A stretch of DNA of 64,000 bases from Halomonas sp. SpR8 (GTDB taxonomy: Bacteria; Pseudomonadota; Gammaproteobacteria; Pseudomonadales; Halomonadaceae). How positions within the stretch are numbered: position 1 is the first letter of the stretch; each line of letters opens with the position of its first letter. This document shows, piece after piece, positions 8,372-17,903 of the stretch. The stretch spans positions 248,001-312,000 of the forward strand of contig NZ_JAUAMC010000004.1 of assembly GCF_031010195.1 (NCBI RefSeq). Direction: 5' to 3'. The position numbers and the translations under genes were made by a program. The notes beneath the pieces are model-generated. The model did not search any database. It saw only the letters and a program-made list of their open reading frames with translations, and was not told the DNA's origin.

Positions 8372-9367
8372 ATGAAATTGACGACAACGTTTGCCCGTTT
8401 AGCCCTCGGCAGCGCGATTATGCTGGCTTCGCTGGGATCAGTGCAGGCCCAGGAAGACGAGGTGAAGATTGGCTTTATCGTTAAAAAACCCGAGCAGGCA
8501 TGGTTTATTAACGAACAGAAGGCCGCCACCGAAGTTGGCGAAGAGTTCGGCTTCGACGTGGTACGCCTGGGCGGGGAGGATGGCCAGGAGGTGCTCAGTG
8601 CGATTGATAACCTCTATGCCCAGGGCGCACAAGGGTTTGTGATCTGTCCGCCGGACGTGCGTTTGGGGCCAGCCATCATGAACCGCGCTAATCAATACGG
8701 TATGAAAGTGATCACCGTCGACGATCAGTTTGTCAATACCAGCGGTGAGCCGATGGAAGGTGTGCCGCATTTGGGTATGTCAGGCACCAAAATTGGTCGG
8801 CAGGTAGGCGAAGCGATAGCCGCCGAGATGGAAGCCCGTGGTTGGAACCCTGAAGAGGTGGCCGCGCTGCGCATTACCAATAATGAACTACCTACCGCTG
8901 TTGAGCGTACCGATGGCGCCACCGAGGCGCTGCTCGCTGCGGGCTTCCCGGAAGACAATATTTTCGATGCGCCCCAGCAAAACAGTGATACCGCCAGTGC
9001 CTTCTCCGCGGCCTCGCCGGTACTTTCTCAATATGGCGATTATGAGCACTGGATTATCTACGCCCTGAATGAAGAGAGTGTACTCGGCGGGGTCAGGGCC
9101 ACCGAGCAGTACGGTATGGCAGCAGAAGACGTGATCGGGGTAGGTATTAACGGTTCGGGCGCTGCATTTGCGGAGTTTTCCCGCGAGAACCCCACCGGCT
9201 TTCACGGCACCGTGGCGGTGAGCTCCACCATGCATGGCCGTCAGACCGCCGAAGACCTCTACCGCTGGATTAGCGAGGATCAAGAGCCACCGGCCAATAC
9301 CGAGACCTCTGGTGTCTTGATGACGCGCGACAACTGGGAAGAAGTGCGTGAAGAGCTTGGTCTGTAA
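8372..9367 (+). CDS. araF: L-arabinose ABC transporter substrate-binding protein
   Basis: Periplasmic arabinose receptor, type I periplasmic-binding-protein fold. I use the second of two close ATGs (8372) because GGAG at 8361-8364 is only two bases from the first. The 331-residue product has a signal peptide ending VQAQ and matches E. coli AraF along its length: KIGFIVKKPEQAWF at the N-terminus, GFVICPPD, VDDQFVNTSGEPM, and VLGGVRATEQYG with IGVGINGSGA near the C-terminus. Followed by araG after 54 bases. Its last six codons are duplicated in the spacer. Substrate: L-arabinose, possibly also D-galactose or D-fucose as in E. coli. Confidence 0.92.
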   Translation: MKLTTTFARLALGSAIMLASLGSVQAQEDEVKIGFIVKKPEQAWFINEQKAATEVGEEFGFDVVRLGGEDGQEVLSAIDNLYAQGAQGFVICPPDVRLGPAIMNRANQYGMKVITVDDQFVNTSGEPMEGVPHLGMSGTKIGRQVGEAIAAEMEARGWNPEEVAALRITNNELPTAVERTDGATEALLAAGFPEDNIFDAPQQNSDTASAFSAASPVLSQYGDYEHWIIYALNEESVLGGVRATEQYGMAAEDVIGVGINGSGAAFAEFSRENPTGFHGTVAVSSTMHGRQTAEDLYRWISEDQEPPANTETSGVLMTRDNWEEVREELGL

Positions 9368-9407
9368 CGGACTATTGATGAAGAGCTGTCTGTAACGAGC
9401 TATTGGC
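9350..9407 (+). repeat. 30-bp tandem duplication spanning the araF stop codon
   Basis: Copy 1 (9350-9379) encodes EELGL and the TAA of araF plus 12 bases; copy 2 (9380-9407) repeats it with a 2-base deletion and a few substitutions, so GTCTGTAACG occurs at 9360-9369 and 9388-9397. It lies in the araF-araG spacer. Confidence 0.75.
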
Positions 9408-9421
9408 TGGAGTGCTCACGT

Positions 9422-10915
9422 ATGTCTGATGCTTATCTACGTTTCGATGCGATCAGCGTTGTCTTCCCCGGCGTGCGTGCGTTGGATGGGGTGAGTTTCT
9501 CCGCTCACGCTGGGGAAGTGCATGCCCTGATGGGCGAGAACGGCGCGGGTAAATCCACCCTGCTCAAGGTGCTGAGTGGCGTTAATCGTGTGGAGGAAGG
9601 CGCGCTATGGCTCGATGGCCAGCGCCATGTGTTCAGTAACGCCCGGGAGGCGCTGCGCGAAGGCATCGCGATTATCTACCAGGAGTTAACGCTCTCGCCC
9701 AATATGTCGGTGGCTGAAAATCTTCTGCTTGGCCAACTACCTACGCGGCGAGGGTTTGTTAACCGTCGGCAGTTGAAAGAAAAAGCCATGGCGATTCTGG
9801 CCGATCTCGGTGAGGGCGATATCCATCCCTCGACCAAGGTGCGCGAGCTCTCCATCGGCCAGCAGCAGATGATTGAAATTGGTCGGGCGCTGCTGAGGGA
9901 GGCCAAGGTGATCGCCTTTGATGAACCCACCAGTAGCCTCTCGATTCAGGAGACCCGCCAACTCAAGCGCATCGTTCAACGGCTGCGCGATGAAGGGCGC
10001 GTCGTGCTCTACGTGACCCATCGCATGGAGGAGGTGTTTGAGATGTGCGATGCGGTCACTATCTTCCGAGATGGCAAGCATATTCGCACCCACGAGGATA
10101 TGTCGACGCTGAATAACGACCTCTTGGTGAGTGAAATGGTTGGTCGCGATATCAACGACGTTTACGGCTACCGCGCTCGGGAACATGGCGAGGTGGTGTT
10201 GAGCGTGGAAGGCATCCAGGGGCGTGGCTTAAAGGCGCCGGTGAGTTTTTCTGTCAAGCGCGGCGAAGTATTTGGGCTGTTTGGTTTGGTGGGTGCCGGG
10301 CGCAGCGAGCTGCTGCGGCTGGTGTGCGGGGTCGAGTCGCCCAAAGCGGGCAGCGTGACGTTTAACGGCGAGTCGCGGCGCTTCAAAAGCCCCGGCGAGG
10401 CAATTCGTGCCGGGATTGCCATGTGCCCGGAAGATCGCAAGTCCCAGGGCATCTTCCCGGTGGCCAGCGTCGCCGACAACCTCAATATCAGCTGTCGGCG
10501 CTTTTTCAAACGCTGGGGGCTTTTCCGTCACCCCGGCCGTGAACGGCGCAACGCCGAATCCTATATTCAGCAGCTCAGCATCAAAACGCCGGGCCCGCGA
10601 TCACCCATCGGCAAACTCTCAGGGGGCAATCAGCAGAAGGTGATTCTGGCCCGCTGGCTTGCCGAGGAGATTGATCTGTTCGTTATGGACGAGCCGACCC
10701 GGGGGATCGATGTAGGCGCGCGGCGGGATATTTACTCGCTGCTTTACGACCTGGCCGATCAGGGCAAAAGCGTGGTGGTGATCTCCAGCGATATTGCCGA
10801 AGTCAGCTCCATTTGCGACCGCATCGCCGTGATGCGCGACGGCGAGCTGGTGGATGTGGTGCCGCGGGAGTCGGCCACCCCGGAACGCCTGCTGGGGCTA
10901 GCACTGCCAGCCTAA
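9422..10915 (+). CDS. araG: L-arabinose ABC transporter ATP-binding protein
   Basis: Fused double ATPase of the carbohydrate uptake CUT2 class, energising arabinose import at the inner membrane. The 497 residues hold a first cassette with Walker [10 protein letters not shown] at 38-46, signature LSIGQQQ and Walker B VIAFDEPTS, then a second cassette whose Walker A is degenerate (GLVGAGRSELLR), with signature LSGGNQQK and Walker B LFVMDEPTRGID. This asymmetry is normal for AraG/RbsA/MglA proteins. GGAG lies upstream of the ATG. It is placed between araF and araH, and 47-65 bases separate it from araH depending on the chosen start. Confidence 0.93.
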   Translation: MSDAYLRFDAISVVFPGVRALDGVSFSAHAGEVHALMGENGAGKSTLLKVLSGVNRVEEGALWLDGQRHVFSNAREALREGIAIIYQELTLSPNMSVAENLLLGQLPTRRGFVNRRQLKEKAMAILADLGEGDIHPSTKVRELSIGQQQMIEIGRALLREAKVIAFDEPTSSLSIQETRQLKRIVQRLRDEGRVVLYVTHRMEEVFEMCDAVTIFRDGKHIRTHEDMSTLNNDLLVSEMVGRDINDVYGYRAREHGEVVLSVEGIQGRGLKAPVSFSVKRGEVFGLFGLVGAGRSELLRLVCGVESPKAGSVTFNGESRRFKSPGEAIRAGIAMCPEDRKSQGIFPVASVADNLNISCRRFFKRWGLFRHPGRERRNAESYIQQLSIKTPGPRSPIGKLSGGNQQKVILARWLAEEIDLFVMDEPTRGIDVGARRDIYSLLYDLADQGKSVVVISSDIAEVSSICDRIAVMRDGELVDVVPRESATPERLLGLALPA

Positions 10916-10951
10916 TTATTTTTCTGCTGCGATAAGTTCTTTAGAACACGC

Positions 10952-10979
10952 GTTCAGGACACATGTTCAGGAAAAACAT
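10952..10979 (+). repeat. Duplicated ribosome-binding region before araH
   Basis: GTTCAGGACACAT (10952-10964) is followed directly by GTTCAGGAAAAACAT (10965-10979). Both copies carry an AGGA, and each is followed by, or contains, an in-frame ATG (10963 and 10981), so the araH initiation region appears to have been duplicated. Confidence 0.6.
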
Positions 10980-10980
10980 C

Positions 10981-11988
10981 ATGACAACTAACAATGTAAC
11001 CCAAGGGGATGCACCTGCACGCCCCAAGGGGCGCCAGGGGCTTGCCAAACCGCTGCGTACCCTACTCGATACGTCAGGCATGATTGCGATTTTTTTGCTG
11101 CTGTTTATCGCCCTGGCGATATTTATTCCCGGGTTTCTGACCGGGCGCAATATGGTCGGGCTACTACTCTCGATCACCCTGATTGGCAGTCTCGCATCCA
11201 CCATGATGCTGGTATTGGCGCTGGGCGAGGTGGATCTCTCGGTGGCCTCTACGGTGGCTTTTGCTGGCGTGGTCGCCGCGGTGGTGACCTCCAGTACGGG
11301 GAGCGTGTTTATCGGCGTAATCGGTGGGGTTGTCGCCGGGGGCGCTGTAGGTGTTTTCAATGGAATAGTGATTGCCCGGTTCGGTATTAACGCACTGATC
11401 GCGACCCTGGCGGCCATGGAGTTTGTTCGCGGGTTGGCCTATATCACCTCCGGCGGCGATGCGGTGATGATCACCGTGCCGGGTTTCTTTGAGCTGGGCA
11501 GCGCCTCCTTTCTGGGCTTGACGCTACCGGTATGGACCATGCTGGCCTGCTTTGTGATCTTTGGTGTAATCCTCAACATGACCGCCTTTGGCCGCAATGT
11601 GCTGGCCACCGGCGGTAACGCCGAAGCCGCCGCGCTGGCGGGGGTTAACGTCCGCCGCCTGAAAATTATTGTCTTCGGCCTCCAGGGCGTCGTCGCGGGT
11701 GTGGTCGGTGTGTTGCTGGCATCGCGCATGGGGCTGGGCGATCCCAATACTTCCATGGGCCTGGAGCTGGCGGTTATTTCCGCCTGTGTGCTGGGCGGCG
11801 TGGCGCTTTCCGGCGGTGTCGCCACGATTACCGGCGTCGTGGTCGGCGTGTTGATTATGGGCTGTGTGCAGAACGCCATGGGGCTGCTTAACGTGCCCAC
11901 CTTCTATCAGTACCTGGTGCGCGGCGCGATTTTGCTATTGGCGGTGATGTTTGACCGTTGGAAGCACACCCGTCGTCAGCGGGCCTGA
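10981..11988 (+). CDS. araH: L-arabinose ABC transporter permease
   Basis: Inner-membrane channel of the arabinose importer, CUT2 class. The start at 10981 (335 residues) is preferred since AGGAA lies 7-8 bases upstream, while the alternative ATG at 10963 has AGGA only three bases away. About ten hydrophobic segments; family motifs GEVDLSVAS, INALIATLAAMEFVRGLAYI and AALAGVNVRRLK match E. coli AraH. The gene is followed after 61 bases by the sugar-acid dehydratase, in the same direction and with no terminator visible, so the five genes from galM probably form one unit. Confidence 0.92.
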   Translation: MTTNNVTQGDAPARPKGRQGLAKPLRTLLDTSGMIAIFLLLFIALAIFIPGFLTGRNMVGLLLSITLIGSLASTMMLVLALGEVDLSVASTVAFAGVVAAVVTSSTGSVFIGVIGGVVAGGAVGVFNGIVIARFGINALIATLAAMEFVRGLAYITSGGDAVMITVPGFFELGSASFLGLTLPVWTMLACFVIFGVILNMTAFGRNVLATGGNAEAAALAGVNVRRLKIIVFGLQGVVAGVVGVLLASRMGLGDPNTSMGLELAVISACVLGGVALSGGVATITGVVVGVLIMGCVQNAMGLLNVPTFYQYLVRGAILLLAVMFDRWKHTRRQRA

Positions 11989-12049
11989 CACCACTGCTCG
12001 ACTCCTTTTGCCACAATCTTTTCCACCGATTTTTTACGGAGAGACTTTC

Positions 12050-13795
12050 ATGTCTGATCGCAAGCCGCCCCTACGTTCTGCCCAATGGTTCGGCACAGCT
12101 GATAAGAACGGTTTTATGTACCGCAGCTGGATGAAAAACCAAGGTATCCCCGACCATGAGTTCCAGGGCAAGCCGATCATCGGTATCTGCAATACCTGGT
12201 CGGAGCTAACCCCCTGCAATGCGCATTTTCGCAAGTTGGCGGAGCACGTGAAGCAGGGCGTGCTGGAGGCGGGCGGCTACCCGGTAGAGTTTCCGGTGTT
12301 CTCCAACGGCGAATCCAACCTGCGCCCCACGGCGATGTTTACCCGCAACCTGGCGAGCATGGACGTGGAAGAAGCCATTCGCGGCAACCCGATTGATGCG
12401 GTAGTGCTGCTGGTGGGCTGCGACAAAACCACCCCAGCGCTGCTGATGGGCGCGGCGAGCTGCGATATTCCCACCATCGTGGTCACCGGCGGGCCGATGC
12501 TTAACGGCAAGCACAAGGGCAAGGATATCGGTTCCGGCACTGTAGTGTGGAAGCTTTCCGAACAGGTCAAAGCCGGTGAGATATCGCTCCACGACTTTAT
12601 GGCCGCCGAGGCGGGTATGTCTCGCTCGGCGGGTACCTGCAACACCATGGGCACCGCCTCCACCATGGCCTGCATGGCCGAATCCCTAGGCACTTCACTG
12701 CCCCATAACGCCGCCATCCCCGCGGTGGACTCCCGCCGCTACGTGCTTGCCCATCTCTCCGGCAACCGGATTGTCGAGATGGTCGATGAAGACCTGCGAC
12801 TGTCCAAAATCCTCACCCGCGAAGCCTTCGATAACGCCATTCGTACCAACGCGGCGATCGGCGGCTCCACCAACGCGGTGATTCACCTCAAGGCGATTGC
12901 CGGTCGGGTTGGTGTGGATCTGACCCTGGACGACTGGAGCCGGGTCGGGCGCGGCACCCCCACGGTGGTGGATTTGCAGCCCTCCGGGCGCTTCTTGATG
13001 GAAGAGTTCTACTACGCGGGCGGCTTGCCCGCGGTGCTCAAGCGCCTGGGCGACGCCGACCGCCTGCCGTTCAAGGACGCCTTGACCGTCAACGGCAAAA
13101 CCCTGTGGGAGAACGTTCAGGACGCCCCGCTGTACAACGACGACGTCATTCGCCCGCTGGACAACCCGCTCACTGCCGATGGCGGCATCTGCGTGGTACG
13201 CGGCAACCTGGCCCCCAACGGCGCGGTGCTCAAGCCCTCGGCGGCGACCGCGGAACTGATGCAGCACCGCGGCCGCGCGGTAGTGTTCGAAGACTTTGAC
13301 GACTACAAGGCGCGCATCAACGACCCGGACCTGGACGTGGAAGCCAACGATATTCTGGTTATGAAACACTGCGGCCCGCGGGGTTATCACGGCATGGCGG
13401 AAGTTGGCAATATGGGCCTGCCGCCCAAGATCCTCGCCCAGGGGATTACCGATATGGTGCGGATTTCTGACGCCCGCATGAGCGGCACCGCCTACGGCAC
13501 GGTGGTGCTGCACGTGGCCCCGGAAGCGGCAGCGGGCGGCCCGCTGGCGGCGGTACGCAACGGCGACTGGATCGAGCTCGACTGCGAAAGTGGTCGGTTG
13601 CATCTGGATATCAGCGATGAAGAGCTGGCCTCACGGCTTGCCGAAAGCGACCCCACGGCAGCCTCGACGCTGATCGCCAGCCAGGGCGGCTACCGCCAGC
13701 TGTATATCGAGCGGGTACTCCAAGCCGACGAAGGCTGCGATTTTGACTTTCTGGTTGGCTGCCGAGGGGCAGAGGTGCCGCGCCACTCGCACTAA
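12050..13795 (+). CDS. IlvD/Edd-family aldonate dehydratase, probable L-arabonate dehydratase
   Basis: Cytoplasmic iron-sulfur enzyme that removes water from L-arabonate (or D-xylonate/D-fuconate) to give the 2-keto-3-deoxy acid, the step after arabinose dehydrogenase and lactone opening. Start at 12050 after GGAGAG; 581 residues, the family norm. Cys56, Cys124 and Cys197 (NTWSELTPCN, VGCDKTTPA, SAGTCNTMG) are placed as the three [2Fe-2S] ligands of sugar-acid dehydratases, with Lys126 next to the second. A 33-codon upstream extension of the frame overlaps araH and is not credible. Substrate inferred from AraFGH and the arabinose dehydrogenase; xylonate is also possible given the xylose genes downstream. 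Confidence 0.85.
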   Translation: MSDRKPPLRSAQWFGTADKNGFMYRSWMKNQGIPDHEFQGKPIIGICNTWSELTPCNAHFRKLAEHVKQGVLEAGGYPVEFPVFSNGESNLRPTAMFTRNLASMDVEEAIRGNPIDAVVLLVGCDKTTPALLMGAASCDIPTIVVTGGPMLNGKHKGKDIGSGTVVWKLSEQVKAGEISLHDFMAAEAGMSRSAGTCNTMGTASTMACMAESLGTSLPHNAAIPAVDSRRYVLAHLSGNRIVEMVDEDLRLSKILTREAFDNAIRTNAAIGGSTNAVIHLKAIAGRVGVDLTLDDWSRVGRGTPTVVDLQPSGRFLMEEFYYAGGLPAVLKRLGDADRLPFKDALTVNGKTLWENVQDAPLYNDDVIRPLDNPLTADGGICVVRGNLAPNGAVLKPSAATAELMQHRGRAVVFEDFDDYKARINDPDLDVEANDILVMKHCGPRGYHGMAEVGNMGLPPKILAQGITDMVRISDARMSGTAYGTVVLHVAPEAAAGGPLAAVRNGDWIELDCESGRLHLDISDEELASRLAESDPTAASTLIASQGGYRQLYIERVLQADEGCDFDFLVGCRGAEVPRHSH

Positions 13796-13826
13796 TCGGT
13801 AGATCAAGCACTGACTATCGAAGCAC

Positions 13827-15053
13827 CTAAGCTTCACGTGCGGTTTGGCTATTTAACAGCGTCTCGCCATCGGTGGCATTCAGCGCCATGGCGATACCGC
13901 CCATGCAGGTCATATCGCGATCCCAGGCGCAATTTTCGATGCGGGTGGTGCCCTTCAGTTCTGCCACCAGAGCTTCATCAAGGGTGCTGTATATGGCGGC
14001 CTGCATGGCGTCAAAGCCGCGCACGCCGGAGCCGGTAATCAGCACCAGGTCGGGGTTGAACAGTGCCAGCACATTGGCGATACCGACGCCCAAGGCGCGA
14101 CCCGCCTCGGTGTAGATTCCCTGAGCCACCGGGTCGCCTTGTAACGCCAGCTGGGTTAGCGCCTGCATTTGCTGTTCGGAGGGGTGTGCGCTGTCGCCGG
14201 AGGGGAGCTCTAGATGGTCGGCGGCGGCGCGATAGAGTGCGTAGTCGCTGGCGTAGGCTTCGATACAACCCCGCCGCCCGCAGGCGCAAAGGGCTCCGTC
14301 GGGCTGATATTTGCTATGCCCAAACTCGGCCGCGGAGCCATTGGCGCCGAGATAAGGCACGCCGTTAATCAACACCGACATGCCGATGCCGTAGCCCAAC
14401 ATAATGACCACTAGGTTGGGGCAGTCAGCGTAGGCGGGCTTTGCTGCCAGCACGCTGGCGATACAGTTGGCATCGTTCTCGAGCAGCACGCTGCAGTGAA
14501 AACGCTCCGCTAATCGCGTCGATATCGATGCGTTACGAAAGCTCAACGCGGGAGACCAGATAATCGTACCGCTTTGTGACGACACCACCCCCTGTACTGC
14601 CAAACAGATCCCCGCCAAACGTTGAAAGCCCTTTAGCAGCAGCGCGCAGACAGCGCTGATTTTCTCTTCCAGCAGCGTTTCCAGGTCGTCGGCACTCAAC
14701 GACAAGGTGGGCACCGCGTGGTGCTCGCTATGGCGTACCTGGCCTGAAAAATCGCCCACCACCAGTTGGATCTCATTGATCGACAGCTTGATACACACCA
14801 CACAGGCGGCATTGGGGTTGAGTTCAATCAAGGTTTTTGGTCGACCACGGCCACTGGGACGGGGTGTTTCGGGTGGCCGCTCACTGATCAGACCTTGCTG
14901 GATTAGCTCGGCGCTGATCGAGGTGACGGTGGCAGAGCTAATGCCGTTGAGAGTGCCAAGATCGATGCGTGCAACCGGCCCTTGGTCACGCAGGGTGCGG
15001 ATCACTGCCAAGGTATTGTCGAGGCGGCTGGTATCAGTCGACGGAAGGGCCAT
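13827..15053 (-). CDS. ROK-family transcriptional repressor (XylR-like)
   Basis: A 408-residue regulator: winged helix at about 12-75 (AVIRTLRDQGPVARIDLGTLNGISSATVTSI) joined to a ROK sugar-binding domain. Ligand-site motifs are visible (LENDANC at 191-197, EFGH at 243-246) and the ROK zinc site with Cys256, Cys258 and Cys263 plus His246. The kinase-type phosphate loop is not evident, as usual for regulators. It is divergent from the sugar ABC operon over 215 bases that hold a 27-bp palindrome. The likely role is repression of the downstream xylose/oligosaccharide genes in the absence of sugar. No strong ribosome-binding site precedes the ATG. Confidence 0.87.
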   Translation of the reverse strand: MALPSTDTSRLDNTLAVIRTLRDQGPVARIDLGTLNGISSATVTSISAELIQQGLISERPPETPRPSGRGRPKTLIELNPNAACVVCIKLSINEIQLVVGDFSGQVRHSEHHAVPTLSLSADDLETLLEEKISAVCALLLKGFQRLAGICLAVQGVVSSQSGTIIWSPALSFRNASISTRLAERFHCSVLLENDANCIASVLAAKPAYADCPNLVVIMLGYGIGMSVLINGVPYLGANGSAAEFGHSKYQPDGALCACGRRGCIEAYASDYALYRAAADHLELPSGDSAHPSEQQMQALTQLALQGDPVAQGIYTEAGRALGVGIANVLALFNPDLVLITGSGVRGFDAMQAAIYSTLDEALVAELKGTTRIENCAWDRDMTCMGGIAMALNATDGETLLNSQTAREA

Positions 15054-15169
15054 AGGGTCGCCGTTAAGGTTGATGGAGAAAATTGCAGTGATTCAAACTA
15101 TCTCGCTAGCGCCCTCATCGTGGGACGTTAGCACGATTGTCAAAATACGACCTAAGTTGCATATGAAGA

Positions 15170-15196
15170 TATTTATTTTAGCACCTAAAGTAAATA
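15170..15196. promoter_or_regulatory. Probable ROK-repressor operator
   Basis: TATTTATTTTAG (15170-15181), CAC, CTAAAGTAAATA (15185-15196): a 12-bp inverted repeat with one mismatch around a 3-base centre, in the spacer between the divergent ROK regulator and ABC operon. Its A/T-rich arms with CTAAA/TTTAG are similar in style to Bacillus XylR sites. Confidence 0.65.
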
Positions 15197-15268
15197 AGGC
15201 ATCACGCTAATGCAATCGGTGTTGATAAGCCTCCAACACAATAACAACAGACATTATCAGGTGGCCCC

Positions 15269-16780
15269 ATGCTGTTATCAGCGCACAAACTGTGCCGCTC
15301 GTTTGGCGAAAACCAAGTGTTATTCGACGTTGATCTCGACCTGCAGGCGGGGGAGGTACACGCTCTGCTAGGTGAGAACGGCGCCGGTAAATCGACCCTG
15401 GTTAAAATCCTTGCTGGGTATCTTCGTCCTACCTCGGGCGAGGTGTTGCTCGACGGCAAGCAACAGCGCTACCGCTCCAGCGGCGATGCAGAGGCCGACG
15501 GTGTGGTCATGATCCACCAGGAACTGGCGTTGGCAGAGCAACTGAGTGCGGAAGAGAACATCTTCTTGGGCCGCGAACTACGCCGTGGGCCGTTTTTGGA
15601 TCGACGCGCCATGCGGGAACAAAGCCGGGCGGCGCTGGAGGAGCTTGAAACCCACGTTGACCCCCGCGCAAGAGTGAAGGACTTAAGCACCTCTGATCAG
15701 CAGATGGTGGAAATTGCCAAGGCGATTACCCGCGATGTGCGCGTGCTGATAATGGATGAGCCCACCGCCACCCTGACCGAAAACGAAGTAAAGGTACTGT
15801 TCGAGCTGATTGCCCGCCTGCGTCAGCGGGGCGTGGCGATTCTGTATATCTCCCACAAGCTGCGCGAAATTGAGCAGATCGCCGACCGCGTGACGGTACT
15901 GCGCGACGGCCACTTGGTAGACAGCGGCCCAATGGCCGGGCGCAGCAAAGAGGAGCTGGCACGGCTGATGGTGGGCCGGGAAATCCACGAGATGTACCCG
16001 CCGCGTACGCATTTGGCGGCCAATGCGCCGGTGGTGCTGGAAGCGCGGGACATGGTGGTGCCTGGCGCGGTCAAGCAGGCCAGCTTTACCCTGCGCCGGG
16101 GCGAAGTATTGGGGTTTGGCGGCATCGTGGGCGCCGGTCGCACTGCGCTGATCGAAGCAGTGCTGGGTCTCCGGGGTAAAAGTGCAGGTCAAGTGCTACG
16201 CAACGCCCAGCCGGTGGTGTTGAAAAATTTGCGCGATGCGGTGCACCAGCGGATTGCCTACTTAACGGAAGACCGTAAAGGCAAAGGTCTGGTGCTCAAT
16301 ATGGATCTGCGCTCCAACGTTACCCTGCTCAATTTACGCGCTCACTGTCACCCGCTGATCGACCGCCGCCGCGAAGAGCAAGCCTACCAGCAGGCCATTC
16401 AGCGTTTTGATATCCGCCTGCGTACGGCGGCGCGCACTGCCGCCGAGCTCTCCGGCGGCAACCAGCAGAAGCTGCTGCTCGCTAAGGTGATGTCCATCGA
16501 CCCTGAAGTCGTGATTATCAACGAGCCGACCCGGGGCATTGATGTGGGTACCAAGCACCAGATCTATCACTTTATCCATGAATTAACCGAAACGGGCTGC
16601 TCGGTCATCTTGATCTCTTCAGAGATGGGCGAGCTGATTGGGCTTTCCCACCGGGTAGCGGTGATGTGCGCAGGCGTACTCACTGGGGTGCTTGAAGGCG
16701 AGCAGATTAATGAGCACGAAATCATGCAGTACGCATCTGGCATTAAGGGAGTAGGGGTCGATGAGCAGCGTTATGGCTAA
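15269..16780 (+). CDS. Sugar ABC transporter ATP-binding protein (RbsA/XylG type)
   Basis: Double-cassette ATPase of a CUT2 sugar importer, 503 residues. First Walker A is GENGAGKST at 35-43 with Walker [11 protein letters not shown]; the second half has the degenerate [12 protein letters not shown], signature [12 protein letters not shown] and Walker [13 protein letters not shown], where Asn replaces Asp before the Glu, a common change in this half. Transcribed away from the ROK regulator and overlapping the permease by 20 bases. The sugar is not known: the neighbouring TIM-barrel isomerase and Gfo/Idh/MocA dehydrogenase suggest a glycoside or a modified sugar rather than plain ribose. Confidence 0.88.
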   Translation: MLLSAHKLCRSFGENQVLFDVDLDLQAGEVHALLGENGAGKSTLVKILAGYLRPTSGEVLLDGKQQRYRSSGDAEADGVVMIHQELALAEQLSAEENIFLGRELRRGPFLDRRAMREQSRAALEELETHVDPRARVKDLSTSDQQMVEIAKAITRDVRVLIMDEPTATLTENEVKVLFELIARLRQRGVAILYISHKLREIEQIADRVTVLRDGHLVDSGPMAGRSKEELARLMVGREIHEMYPPRTHLAANAPVVLEARDMVVPGAVKQASFTLRRGEVLGFGGIVGAGRTALIEAVLGLRGKSAGQVLRNAQPVVLKNLRDAVHQRIAYLTEDRKGKGLVLNMDLRSNVTLLNLRAHCHPLIDRRREEQAYQQAIQRFDIRLRTAARTAAELSGGNQQKLLLAKVMSIDPEVVIINEPTRGIDVGTKHQIYHFIHELTETGCSVILISSEMGELIGLSHRVAVMCAGVLTGVLEGEQINEHEIMQYASGIKGVGVDEQRYG

Positions 16781-17798
16781 TAACAAAACGACTAATAAAG
16801 CAGCTACCACAACCACCCAGCAAAAGGGTTTTTCCATAGACCTCAAAACCTGGGGGCCTTTCATCGCACTGCTGGTTCTGGCGCTACTGGGGGTGCTGAT
16901 CAACCCGGCCTTTTTGGGGCTGGATAACCTCTCGAATATGCTCACCCGCAGCGCCTTTATCGGCATTATCGCCATCGGCGCTACCTTTGTGATTACCGCC
17001 GGTGGGTTGGATCTTTCGGTCGGGGCAATGGCGGCCTTTATCGCCGGGGTGATGATCATTCTGATGAACAGCCTTGTCGAGCAGTTTGGCGCGGGGCTGA
17101 CCACCGTGCTGTTCGGCGTGGGCGCCTCATTGCTGCTCGGGCTGTGCGCTGGCTTTATCAACGGCATGGTGACCACCAAAGGCAAAATCGAAGCCTTTAT
17201 CGTCACTCTAGGCACCATGGGGATTTACCGCTCGCTGGTCACTTATCTGGCCGATGGCGGCACCCTGACCCTGGATTGGGCGGTGCGCGATATCTATCGC
17301 CCGGTCTATTACGGCAGCTTTCTGGGCATCACCATTCCGGTCTGGGTGTTTCTGGCGGTCGCCGTTATTGGCTACATCCTGCTTAACTACACCCGCTTCG
17401 GACGCTACTGCTTTGCCATCGGCTCCAATGAGAAAGTCGCCGAATACAGCGCCATTCACGTGGATCGTATCAAGACCATGACCTACATGCTGCAAGGCGT
17501 GTGCGTGGCCTTGGCGACAATTATCTATGTGCCCCGGCTGGGCTCTGCCTCAGGGGCTACCGGGGTGCTCTGGGAGTTGGAGGCGATTGCCGCGGTGATC
17601 ATCGGCGGCACCATGCTAAAGGGCGGCCATGGGCGCATCTGGGGCACGGTGGTGGGCGCCATCATGCTCACCATGATCGGCAATATTCTCAATTTGACCG
17701 ATGCTATTTCTAATTATCTCAACGGAACGGTGCAGGGGATCATCATCATTGTGGCGGTCTACTTGCAGCGTGCTTCGTGGAGGAAAACAGCGCCATAG
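16761..17798 (+). CDS. Sugar ABC transporter permease (RbsC type)
   Basis: Inner-membrane channel of the same CUT2 importer, 345 residues with about ten hydrophobic segments and a polar Lys/Thr/Gln-rich N-terminus of 30 residues. Motifs [15 protein letters not shown] and [14 protein letters not shown] are typical of the family. The ATG at 16761 lies inside the end of the ATPase gene (20-base overlap) behind GGAGTAGGGG. Its C-terminus ([17 protein letters not shown]) is the family ending. It is 105 bases upstream of the binding protein, a spacer that contains a short AGAACGGAAGA duplication. Confidence 0.88.
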   Translation: MSSVMANNKTTNKAATTTTQQKGFSIDLKTWGPFIALLVLALLGVLINPAFLGLDNLSNMLTRSAFIGIIAIGATFVITAGGLDLSVGAMAAFIAGVMIILMNSLVEQFGAGLTTVLFGVGASLLLGLCAGFINGMVTTKGKIEAFIVTLGTMGIYRSLVTYLADGGTLTLDWAVRDIYRPVYYGSFLGITIPVWVFLAVAVIGYILLNYTRFGRYCFAIGSNEKVAEYSAIHVDRIKTMTYMLQGVCVALATIIYVPRLGSASGATGVLWELEAIAAVIIGGTMLKGGHGRIWGTVVGAIMLTMIGNILNLTDAISNYLNGTVQGIIIIVAVYLQRASWRKTAP

Positions 17799-17812
17799 GG
17801 ACAAAGGAGGCC

Positions 17813-17836
17813 AGAACGGAAGACAAGAACGGAAGA
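17813..17836 (+). repeat. Short direct repeat in the permease/binding-protein spacer
   Basis: AGAACGGAAGA occurs at 17813-17823 and again at 17826-17836, only two bases apart. It is one of several small duplications in spacers of this island. Confidence 0.45.
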
Positions 17837-17903
17837 AAGGGTAGTAATCAACCCATATAAGCGACGGCAACATAACAAATACAAACACGAAAGGAGCATT
17901 AAC

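Noticed and set aside
12695..13603. 302-codon minus-strand frame opposite the dehydratase
   Set aside because: Antisense to the IlvD/Edd gene in GC-rich DNA; product is Val/Arg/Ala/Gly-rich without domain features.
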